NCBI RefSeq assembly: GCF_910589235.1
Contig: NC_060965.1
Coordinates: forward strand, 4,704,292-4,768,291
Direction of reading: 5' to 3'
Origin: Vespa crabro
Lineage: Eukaryota > Arthropoda > Insecta > Hymenoptera > Vespidae
DNA length: 64,000 nt
In this document: in pieces, positions 1 to 12,200 of the stretch
Position numbering within the stretch: position 1 is the first letter of the stretch
Layout of the letters: each line of letters starts with the position of its first letter
Position numbers and translations under genes: made by a program
The notes under the pieces: model-generated
What the model was told of the DNA's origin: nothing
The model's database searches: none
What the model saw: the letters and a program-made list of their open reading frames with translations, nothing else

Positions 1-32
1 ATATTTTACATAATAAATTTGTATTATTATAG

Positions 33-1620
33 ACATGAGGATATAAAAGATGCTATGTTAAGTTTGGTACATATGATGCGAGAAAACACAGAAAAATTGG
101 AAAGACATGAAGTGCGTGAGCGACAGTTAGGAGAGCAATTAAAAAAAGCTATATCTGTATTAACAAAGCGAGTATCTGCCATAGATGGATTAAAACAGCA
201 ATTTACAAAATTAGATGAACGATTTTCAGGAATTGAACAATTAATTGCACAGGTAATGTTATCTTATATTACAATTTATTTTACAATTCCATAACATAAA
301 ATGATCAGTAATAAAATTAATATTATAATTATGAATGTTATTTTTACTTTTGCTTAGAGGGATGAGCGAGAGCGTATACAAATGCAGAAAACGACAGATG
401 CTTTGGAAGATATGGAAGTTAAATTAGAAGGATGGTTAACAGATATAGAAACTAAAATAACCAAAGTTCATGATATATCATTAAATCATAGAGAAATAAA
501 TCCTGATATTTTATCCAAGTTAAATAATACAGAATTATTGCTTATAGGACACATTACAGATCTTGAATTTACTTTAAAATCAACATCAATGGAATTAAAA
601 GAAACTGTAACAAATCAGTTAAACAAAGCACAATCAATGGATATGAAGGTAAACATCACGTAAAATTGACTTAAAAAAACTGTCCACTATTGTGACACTT
701 TCATTTTAAGTTGTATATTTGTTAAAAAGCTTATTCTAATAATACATTGACTTATTTTGTATCTTCCAACAGTTGCAAGATATTAATGATAATTTAAAAA
801 ATGTTAAAAATTCAATGGAAATTATTAAAGAATCATCTAAATCTCCAAAGAAATATTTAGACGAACAATTAAATATCTTTTTACTAGTGAAAGAACAAAG
901 TAAAGCATTAAAAGATATTGAAGAGTTGGTAAGGAATTCTATAGGAGATATTCATGAATTACCACAGTAAGTTATTTTCTATTAATTATAAACACAATAA
1001 TAAATAAGTTATTAAGTATTATAATGTCTATTTTTATTTAGAGTTAATGAAGCTCGGACATTGCACAATGAAACAGAATTACTTTTACAAGAAACTAAAC
1101 ACACAATTAAAGATATCATTATTAAAGAAAGTACTGATATACAAAATAAAATAATGAAAAGTCAAGAAGAGTCAAAAGATACGGTTGAAGCATTAAGGTA
1201 ATATAAATAAATATGGAATTGAAAAATATCTTCATAGAATATAAATACTTTGTTAATTGTAATTTATGAAATTTTAGGATGGCTATGGCAGATAATTCTA
1301 ATCATGTAAGCAAGGAATTACATGATCTTAGCAAAGGTCAATTATTAATGGTTTCAATGGCTGATCATGTATTAGATACGAAAAAAAGAGTAGAATATGG
1401 CGTACATCAAATTCTTTTGGAAGTAGGAGACTTAGTGAAGGCACAGAGTAAAAATATTAACAATACAATCAATACAAGATTCGATGGAATCTCTAATGAT
1501 ATAATGGACAATCAGAATGGTGCTTTAGCAAATTTAACTACTAAAATGGAACAAGAAATGAATCAGGTGAATATATAAAAACAATTTTATAAAATAGATC
1601 TCTAAATAGGTATCTAACCT

Positions 1621-1663
<43 letters not shown>

Positions 1664-2136
1664 TAAAGGTTTGGAGACAAATAAATGTAATGTATCAGCA
1701 AATGACAGAGAGTGCGAAAGCTTTAGACAAATTACATAAGCAAAATGAAGTTTATATTAATGGTACAACTTCTACTATGGATGGAATGGAAAATAAAGTA
1801 ATTATATTTAATAATATCAAATTATTTAATTTAATTATAATTGATATATTTAGATAAAAAATAAGGAATGGATGAGAAAATAATTAATTCTATACCTAGG
1901 TAAGCGAAATAACAAAGCGTATGACAGAAGTAGATAAAAACTTAAATTATCTATTGGGTCGTCTTTTATTGGTAACACAAGAATTTAACCAAATTAAGAG
2001 TGGATTAGGTACAGCATTAGACAACATTAAAGCCTCTTTTAAAGAAGTGCAAGAAAAAGCCAGTGATTTAAGTAATCCAGGACCATATCCAGTGCCTGAA
2101 AATTATAGTGAACTAAATGAACCAAGAACTAACTAA
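33..2136 (+). CDS. Unrecognised coiled-coil protein, 3' part
   Basis: This is the 3' end of a gene that begins left of the window. Exons read 33-252, 358-648, 773-966, 1042-1197, 1278-1566, 1669-1797 and 1900-2136, giving 504 visible residues, and all junctions keep frame with GT..AG introns. The protein is rich in Glu, Lys, Gln, Asn, Leu and Ile with heptad-like spacing almost throughout, so it should be largely coiled coil. The tail after about residue 480 is short and proline-containing (NPGPYPVPENYSELNE) and looks disordered. I see no enzyme motif, membrane segment or zinc-binding pattern in the visible part. The true start, and any signal peptide or N-terminal domain, lie outside the window. 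I do not recognise the family. A secreted or cytoskeletal coiled-coil protein would both fit. Gene reality is well supported by seven in-phase exons. Confidence 0.8.
1622..1662 (+). repeat. Poly-T tract, about 41 nt, at a splice acceptor
   Basis: An uninterrupted T run lies in the intron before the exon at 1669 and ends six bases before the exon. It therefore forms the polypyrimidine tract of that acceptor (TTGTAAAG then exon). Confidence 0.95.
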
Positions 2137-3211
2137 TTATATACACATGCAAAATATGGCATTGCAAGAAAGGTAGGAACCAAAGGAGTTATACATTTGA
2201 ATATTTTATATACTTATATTAAATATTTGACGATTTACATACAATGAAAGATACTTTGTATGAAATTTTTTACAACTTTTTTTTAAGTATATAATTTTTT
2301 ACTGTGTAGTAAAGATATAAAATATTATCAATATATATAGAATATAACACATGCAGCTCATTTTTTATACAATGTTTTAAATAAATAATATATGTACATA
2401 TAAATTTATATTAAATAAAAACTGATATATATATATTTTATTAATAGAAAATAAGGCTATAAAACTGTGAAAAAGTGTAAGCTATACATGTGTGTAAAGC
2501 TAGGTAGTATCTAGACAAACACATACTAAGTAGTATAATTTAGATACTTACTAATTCATGCATTGTATTATTTCAATTAATGTTAGACTAATTGATTGCG
2601 TTTCATTTTGATCACATTTTTCTAATAACATGAAATTAATTTTACTGATATGTAAGTTTTACAAATGTATATAGTGTCCTATATAGTTCTCTACATTTGA
2701 AAAATTACGGTATAAATTAAAAAAATAATGAATTTTTTTATAGAACGTATGAAGAATATGGCATGGAAATTCAATGCTGTGATTTTTTAATGTAACTATT
2801 GAAGTAATTTCTTATGTAATCTAAAACTCAAAGTTTTAGGAATAGTTCCTACCGTACTGATAGGTGACTGTAGTGTCGTTGAGAACTGAACGCCATCTCT
2901 ATCGTCTGTACGTATTGATGTGACGTCACTATGTTAAGGAAATTACACCTAACGACATTCGCCTAGGACAAAACAGAAGGGCGGGAATGATTCTATTAAA
3001 TGCTTAGTCTATTCTACATGTTAATCGATCTGCGGTCTAGATTTAAGGTTATGACTGCAGTATAGTCGTTTGGTTCACTTTATCATATCTTTGAAGATAT
3101 TTATATTCAGTATCAATTTATCAGAGGAAAAACGAACAACATGTTTACAAATGTTCGATAAAGTGTATATATTTTCTTTCTATGTTTGTCGTTTGTAAAT
3201 AAATTGCAAAT
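2137..3211. other. Intergenic region: 3' UTR of coiled-coil gene and Vps13 promoter
   Basis: No coding sequence was seen. An AATAAA at 2414-2419, about 280 bases past the coiled-coil stop, is a plausible poly(A) signal for that gene. From about 2850 to 3080 the composition becomes GC-richer and includes a palindromic TGACGTCA at 2921-2928. This stretch is the likely Vps13 promoter and 5' UTR. Confidence 0.6.
2921..2928. promoter_or_regulatory. Full palindromic CRE (TGACGTCA) upstream of Vps13
   Basis: An exact eight-base CREB/ATF consensus site lies 284 bp upstream of the Vps13 start codon, inside the locally GC-richer stretch between the two genes. The match is seen directly. Function is inferred from the known CRE consensus. 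Confidence 0.45.
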
Positions 3212-6200
3212 ATGGTTTTTGAATCAATTATAGCAGAGCTTTTAAATAAAGTTTTGGGAGAGTATATTCAAAATTTGGATTATACGCAATTAAAACTTAG
3301 TCTATGGGGAGGTGAGTATGATTTTATATTATTAAATACGTCTTTTATCAAATATTGTCTTTTAAATCAGATACTTATTTAAATTGTGAAATTGTAATTT
3401 CTGGTAAGAGAGAGAAAAAAATTAAAAGCCGATATCACATCACATTATTGCGCCTTTGTTTATGCAATATCTAAATGTAGGAATCATATTAAATATAATT
3501 GACGAATGTGACATCAGCTTCTATTTCTGATGTAATTCCATGCGCGTCTTATCACACGTTATATCAGGATAATTTTTAAATGGCCTATAAATATTCGAAC
3601 TAATCTAAACAAGTTATCGATCCGATTATATTAATAAAATTTTCAGTGGAACAGACATTTTCAAATTTTTATTTTTTTCTGTCATTTAATTTATTTATGA
3701 TAATAATTTATAAAATATTATTTAAATATTACGAAATTATATGACTTTATATTAATTAATATTTTTATGTATTATAAAATATAATGTCATTAAGTAAATG
3801 TTTGTTATTTCAGGCGATGTAGTATTAACGGATTTATTAATAAAAGAAACAGCATTAGATGTACTGGATTTACCTATAAGATTAGAATATGGTCGATTAG
3901 GTTTGTAAATGTATTAGATAGTATTTTATATTAAGATACATTATATTTGAAAGAAGGATTGAAAAAGCAATGTTTATAATATATTTAGGTAAATTGATAT
4001 TAAAAATTCCATATAAAGATATATGGAATGCTCAAGTTGATGCGATAGTCGAGGAATTATTTGTACTTATTGTACCTTCAAGCCAAGTTGTTTATGATCC
4101 AGAAAAAGAAGCGAAGCAACAATTAGAAGCTAAAAGGGCTGAGCTTGCAAGAATAGAGAAAAACAAACAATTAGCAGAGACTAAACGTAAATTTTAAAAT
4201 AATCTTATAATATATTTTTTTTTTAATATGAGAAAAAAGAATGATAAATTTAAGTATAATAAATTTCATATTTATTTTATTTATAGCACACGAAAAGCTA
4301 GATGATTCGATGGTTGAAAAATTAATTGCTCGTATGATAAAAAATATACACGTTGAAATAAAGAGAATTCATGTGCGTTATGAAGACCATGTTACATTTA
4401 AGGATCATCCATTTTCATTTGGATTTACATTAAATACATTTGTTTTAGAAAGTTGTACAGATACTTGGAGTACAACTGATAGCATGAAAGATATGTATGC
4501 AATTCCGCAAATTTATAAGGTAAATGATAGATATAACTAATTGATATTTTTTACAACTAGATAAGAATGGTAATTTTTAAACTACTCAAACTAGGTATTA
4601 TTTATATAGGAATAATTATATGAATTAACATGATTTATTTTTAATTATTTATGAGGTCATTATCATTTACTTTAATTTGTTAATACTTTTACAGCTATGT
4701 ACACTAGATGGCCTGGCTGTCTATCTTAATACTGGCATAGAACAATTTAGTAAAAATCCACTTTCTATGTTTTCAAAACTATTCTCTGATGGTATTGCAA
4801 CGATGGATTATACTCCTACTGATTATTTATATTGTAAGTTATATTTTATTGTATTATATAGGATTAGTATTTTATTTTTTTTAATCAATTAAAAATATGT
4901 AGATAAATAATTATTATGATTCTTTTTAACAATTATAGTACTGGGTCCAATAAATGTTAATGCAAAATTAAAGCTTAATCCAAAACCTGAAGCAGATGGT
5001 AGTAATTATACCATTCCAAAAGTATGGCTCAATTTGGAAATGCTTAAATTACGAATAGCATTGACAAAACATCAGTACCAAACTTTAGTACAGTTAGGAG
5101 AAGGTTTGGATCAAGCTCAAAAGGCTGCTCCATATAGAAGATATAGACCAAATGTAACATCGTATAGGGGCCATTATAAAGAATGGTAAATTAATAAAAA
5201 CCAACCTGTAGATTTATTTATATTAATATATAAAATAGAGTATACTCTTTATTACTTATTTTATTATTAATAGGTGGAAATTTGCATATACTTGTATATT
5301 AGAAGAAACTGTAAGGAGACATCGTAGAAATTGGGATTGGAATCATATGAAAGCACATAGAGATATGTCCCGTGAATATGCACAAGTATATCAAACAAAA
5401 TTAACAACTAAGAAAGTAACGAAAGATATTGAAGAACGTCTTACTAATTATGAAAAAAAGATAGATCTTTTTAATTTAGTTATTATCAGACAACAAATTG
5501 AAATGGAAGTAAGTATTATATCTATTATTCAACTGGATGTATATTGAATTATTTTTAATAGTTTATTATTTTTTAATAGGTTGAAAGATTAGCAGAGAAA
5601 GAAAAAACTCTTAAAGCAAAAAGAGGATGGTTTGGCTTTTTGTGGGGTTCTCCTCAAACAGAAGAAACTCAAGAGTTGAATTCTGCTGCAGCTATTAGTA
5701 ATTGTTTTTACTTTTTATTTCTCTTTTAAGAAATATTGTGAAAACTCTTTACAAAAATTTATTTGTTTATTATTACAATTTTATGGATAAAATGTTCTAT
5801 AAGTTTTTTTTTTTATAAAATAGTATGATACAAGTAATTTAAAATTCATATAATTTTTTAATTATTTCAGTGCGTAAATTCGAGGAAGCCATGACACCAC
5901 AAGAAAAGGAAAAATTGTATCGTGCAATTGATTACCAAGAGAACATTGCACCAGCTCATTATCCCGAAACTTATGAAATGATTGATACTAATTTCTTCTT
6001 ACATGGACTTCAGTTACTTCTGTTGGATACAGATAAAGAATATCCAAGTATATTGGATTTACAATTAAATAGTGTTAAAGCTGGTTTTAAGTCACGACCT
6101 TCTGCTAATGCTATTTTGTAAGTTTCTTAAGAAAATTCATGCAGTACATATAATATCCGAAATAATATCCTCATTTTCCATAATATAAAGATTTAGAAAG

Positions 6201-9200
6201 ATTATTGCATTATTGTTTTCAAAGTGATAAATAGTATTATTTTGTTTCACAGAATAACGACATCAATTAGTGATATGAAACTTTTTGGAGTAAAACAAAA
6301 CGATTATATTCCTTCACTTTTCAATTCTGAACATGGAAGTGCAGATAATGTTTTATTATCTATTTCTTATGAAAAAAATCCTCTTGACAAATTATGTGGC
6401 GATCGTATTATTGTAAAATCAAAATCCGTGGATATTGTCTATGATGCTCAAACAATTATAGAATTAGTTAAATTGTTTAAAGTTCAAAATTCTTCAGCTT
6501 TAAATCAGTGAGTTATATCTTTTTTATATGAGTTCTTTGATAACATGTTTTACATAAAAGAATTTTATTTTTTATAGAATTCAAGCAGCTGCCGCAGAAC
6601 AATTAGAAGGCTTAAAAGAAATGTCTGCTTTAGGTTTAGAGTATGCTATTGAAAAGCATTCAGTATTAGATATTCAGGTATGATATTTTATACATATATA
6701 TTCTTAAATATATATTAGAAAAAAGAAGATATTCTTAACATAAATAGAAATAAACAAAAATAGAAATTATTTGATATTTTTCCATGTGCAGGTGGACATG
6801 CAAGCATCTCAATTAATTATACCACATGGCGGATTATATGATAGTACTAAATCATTATTTATAATAAATTTGGGTAGTTTGAAGATGCACTCTCTTGAGA
6901 AGCCTAAAAGTAATAAATCTAAAGCAACTGTTAAACAGCTTGCTAGTATGGGTAAAAGTGAAGAAGATATTTTATTACATTTAAGGGAATACAGTTATGA
7001 CAAATTTGCTCTGAATATAGTTAATTTTCAGGTATGTATTTTTATGTTGTCTTTAATATAAGGCGTGTATATATATATAAATGTTATATTTTCTTATATT
7101 TATAGGTTCTTGTTTCATTGGGAAATGAAAATTGGAGGGAAGCCTTAATGAAACATAGTTCAATGACATTATTGTGTCCAACTACATTAGAAATTCAATT
7201 TCACAAATGTTTAATAACAGATGATCCTTTATTACCAAAAATGAGATTAGTAGGACAATTACCATCTCTTGCAATTAATGTAACAGGTTATTATGATAAT
7301 ATTTTTTCCAAAACTTATGTCAGTTCATTTCTTTTTGACAAATCTAAGAATAGAACATTTTGTATTATAGATGTACGTTTGTTAGAAGTTCTTAATATTG
7401 CTCAAAGTATTCCATTCCCTGAGGAAGAAACTTCTACACAACTTACAAAATCATCACTTGTAAGAAACATGAGAAAATTAATATGGTTTTTTTTTTCAAT
7501 ATTACTATTATATCTTATTATAAGTACTTTTTTTTTTTTTTAGAGCAAATCCGTTTCCCAATTATCTCTATTTAAGGAATTGACTACAATTTCTTCAAAT
7601 GGTAAAAAGAAGCAGGAAGATAAACCACTTAAACAGACAACTGATTTAGAAATGAAATTCGAAATGAAAGGTAGTCATTTTCTGATATAAATATGATAAT
7701 TATTATATCTATTTCAACAATATATATATATATATATATATAATATTTATATATTTGTCAGAATTCACTTTGTCAATCTCCAAACAAGTAGATGAAACAG
7801 TCATGCCATTTGTAAGATTTGAGATCTTACAGTTAGAAATTGACATGTTGCAACGTTCCTATGATCAAGAAATATTATTAAAACTTGGTGGTACTCAAAT
7901 GAAACAGCATCATAATAATGAAGAAATTTTTATGATAAATACTCCCATGTCAACTGGAAAAGACGAATATCTTATTATAGTCCAGTATGTCAATGTAAGT
8001 CTATTTTTATATTTTATGATTAAAATTCATAAATATTATATAATTATTATATCATTTTTACATATAAATTTTTTATTGTTATAGGTGAATAAACGATCAC
8101 CAGAATTTACTACTCGACATGGATCAGTTGTAAAATTGTTACAACTAGAATTTACAACATTAGAAGTAGTACTTCATCAGGAAGCCCTTATCGATTTTTT
8201 AAAATTTATGACATATATACAAGTAATATGAAATACAGAAAAATAAATGTAACGCATGTAATTTGTAATTTAAATCATTTTTATTTATTTTTTTATTTAT
8301 TCTTTCATTGTTAGGATGAGATACAATCTATGTCTGCTTTAAAAGAGAAAGTGCAAGAAGATATATTACCATCTCGGCCAACTCATTTATCTTTCATACA
8401 AGAAGAAACTTCTACATTTGTCAGAGATCAAATCCAGAAGCAGAAATTTAAATCTTCAAATTTACGTATGTATTTATCTGTTTAGTAATTTTTCCTTACA
8501 ACTGTATGATAATCAAAATTTAATCTAGAAGCAGTCCCAACTGAATTACTGTTTCTAGAAATTTATATTGTTTGTGTGCAGGACGTAAAAGAGGAGTGGT
8601 TGAGTTTATAGATTTAAAAATAAAAGCTAAAGTTGGCACTATAAGTATGAAAATGACCAGTAATGTAAGAGACATTAGTGCTTTTTTTATTGAAGGCATT
8701 ATTGCTGGTTTTATAATGAAGGCTTCATATTCACAAGCAAATATTAATCTTACTTCTATTAATATCAAAGATCTTAATACTACATCAATTTATAAAAATG
8801 TAAGATTATAAACATTTTATTTTACACTGAAAAATTGATTTTCTTTTTTATGTAAATTCTGTCTTTATTAATCTTATAGATTATATCAGTAGAAGGTGAA
8901 GAATCTTTAAAAATTGAGGCAGTAATGTATAATATTGAACCACATGAATTTGATAAAAACAATATGTCTATTAAAATTATTATGGGTTGTCACCGTATTA
9001 TATTTTTAAATGTCTTTGTTACAAATGTTATGGTAAGAGATTTTAATTACTTATAATGGTAATAATGTGTGTGTAAAAATATATATAAATTAACCTTTAT
9101 ATTTTTAGAATTTTCTCAATAATTTCCAAGCAGCTCAACAAGCAATTAAAGAAGCATCTGCAGCAGCTGCAGAAGCAGCAAAAACTAATATTAAGGATGT

Positions 9201-12200
9201 TCAAGAAAGTGCAACGCGAGTAGAATTAAATGTAAAAATCAAGGTATATATATTGATAAAAATTACACAAATAATACGAATTTTTTACTTATGCAATTCA
9301 CATATATTTCGTATCATTTTAGGCTCCTCTTATATATGTGCCTAGAAATTCAAAAAGTGAACATTGTTTAATGTTAGATATGGGTAACCTTACAATTTGT
9401 AATATTTTTAAAAAACTAGAAGTTGAAACTGAATCTGAGGAATATCCTATAGTTGACGAGATGAAGATTGAATTACAAAATTTAAAACTCTTAAGGTATA
9501 ATTCATTAAACAAAATTTATATCTTTTAAATGTTTATATATTTTTATTTTTTTATTAGAATAAGATTAAACAAAATTGAATTTACGATTGAGAACCAAGT
9601 TCTATTGCTAGAACCAGTTAGTTTTACACTATTGATGAAACGCAATTTGTCAACTGCATGGTTTACTTCTATACCAGATATTGACATGTCTGGTCGATTG
9701 AATAAAATTAATTTATTATTAAGTCAAGAAGACTATGCAACCATAATGAAAGTTTTAGAAGAAAATTTAGGAGAATCAATGGAAGAGCCTAAACCTACAC
9801 AAATTTCGGGACATAATGATAAAAAGTCTTTATCAGATCATCAGAATAAGCGAAGAGCAAGTAAGTGCTCATAATAAATGTCTTAATCTTGTTATTTCTT
9901 GTATATTTATATTTCATTTGATTTAAATTCACAGTAGAACCAATTAAAGTGGACGTTATTACTGAAGAAGAAGTTACAGTTTTTCAAGAGCAAAAACATG
10001 TGCATACGTTTATTAAATTTGAATTTATTATGGATAGCCTTGTCATTAATTTGTTCACAGGAGGTTCCAAAATGGTAAAGTTATATATTTGCAGAATTGT
10101 CACAGAACTAATGTGATATTTATTATATTGTTAATAATGTAATTTATTATTTTATATTAATATTAAAATTATTATATTGATAAATTTCCTTTCTTCAAAC
10201 ATTATAGAATTATATTTTATTACAGTTACAAACTCAAACGTCACCTCTACATCTTCCAGAAAATGGTTTGGCAAGGTTTTCCTTAACACATTTTGCAGTT
10301 AAAGGACGAATATTCGTTGGTGATTTATTAGCAACTTCTATACTTCTTATGAATTGTACTTTGGACGATATTCGGCCTAGTAGAGAAAGTACTTTGACAA
10401 GACTCATGGAAAGGACAACCGCCTATTCATCTGCACATGATTCGGAAAAAGATGCAAAGACTGTGAGAAGTATGTTGGATGTAACAGTTAGACGAGGCCC
10501 TAATGACATATTTGGTAAATATTACATACACACACACGCAATACACTACATATAATTATAATATATATTATAATATATATTATATTTTTGATGTTTAATA
10601 TCTTTTATATATAAATTTGCAGTTGATGTCAGAGTGTTTTCATTCAGTATTATTGTGTCACTTGATTATCTAATGAAGATAAAAGATTTTTTTAACATTG
10701 AATCTTCTACGTCAAGTAAAAATGTATCACAATCTTCACAAAAGGGTTATAATGAAGTAGTGACTAAGAAACGATCACCTCAAACTTCAGGAAATATTAC
10801 CCAAATGTTAACTGTGAATTTACATGTAGAGAAGCCAGATATCATTCTTCTCGAGGATATGGATGATATAAATTCAAATTGCATATTATTAAATGTTTGT
10901 AATTTAAATATAATCTTTATTTATTTAGTAATATATATATATATATATGTATTGTTATTATATTAAGATTTTATTTTCATAGACTGAGCTACTTTTAAAA
11001 ATGCGCATAATGGGTGAACATCAAGTTATAACAGGTTCTATTAAAGATCTTTCTCTTCTAACTGGTATATATAATCCTGCTAAAAGGGCTGATTGGATAT
11101 ATCAGGTATGAGACAATTATATAATTATAATCTTCTATTATATGTAATATGAAATTTAACATATATTTTTTTATTTCATCTATGTAAAAGGTTTTAAGAC
11201 CATGTAGTGTTAGTGTAGCAGGTTCTACACCTGAAGGAAAAGGTCTTCATATAGATATATGTTGTACAGATATTCACATTTCTGTGTCACCAGGTATATA
11301 CATACATATATGTCTAATATTATATTTATGCTAATATTACTAATTATTCATTATTAAATAAATAAATATTTTATAGGTGTAATTGAAATTTTGAACAATG
11401 TCATTCATACTGTAACTAAAACAGAAGTGGATGATAATGAAGTGGTGAAGCCTGAACCTAATTATAAAGGACTTTGGCAAATTACTCCATATACAGAACA
11501 AAATTATTGGTTTTTGAAACCAGGTTTAATGCATTTCATAATTTTTATTTAAAATGAAAAATTTCTTATATATAGAAACTTTCCAATACATTTCTAATGT
11601 TTGTTTATGTAGAGATTGCGATAGATGTAGCAGAATATTTTTCTTATCCTGATTGCGATGATAATGCGGTTTATAAACCTGAATTAGCTATTATTTCTGC
11701 ACCAACAATTTTATTGACATTGGAAGCAGGTGTTGGTAACAAAACATTGCCAATGCTTCTGATGCATATTGGATTTCAAAGCCATGTCAATGATTGGAGT
11801 ACTAAATCTGTATGATTATATATATACCTATATAAGTTTAAAAAAACAAATATTTTTACTATAATACAATTTACATTTTGTAGATGTCCTTGGAATGTAC
11901 AATTTCTCTTATAATGGCATATTATAATAGTCGTTTAGCTTTATGGGAACCATTGATAGAACCAAAGGAAGGAATACAAAATGGAAAACGTACTTCAACT
12001 CCTTGGGAATTAAAAACGAAAGTAAATTCGCTAACAATTTAATATTTTTAGATTTTTTTTTTTAAATATGTTTCAATTATATTTTGCTTTTTTTTTTTAT
12101 CAGGTACAATTTAATGATTTAGCAGTGAGCTCTAGAGGAGCTAGTGCAATCAGTCCAAGTATAGAGAGTGAACCAGAAGATTTACATCAAATTGCTAAAA

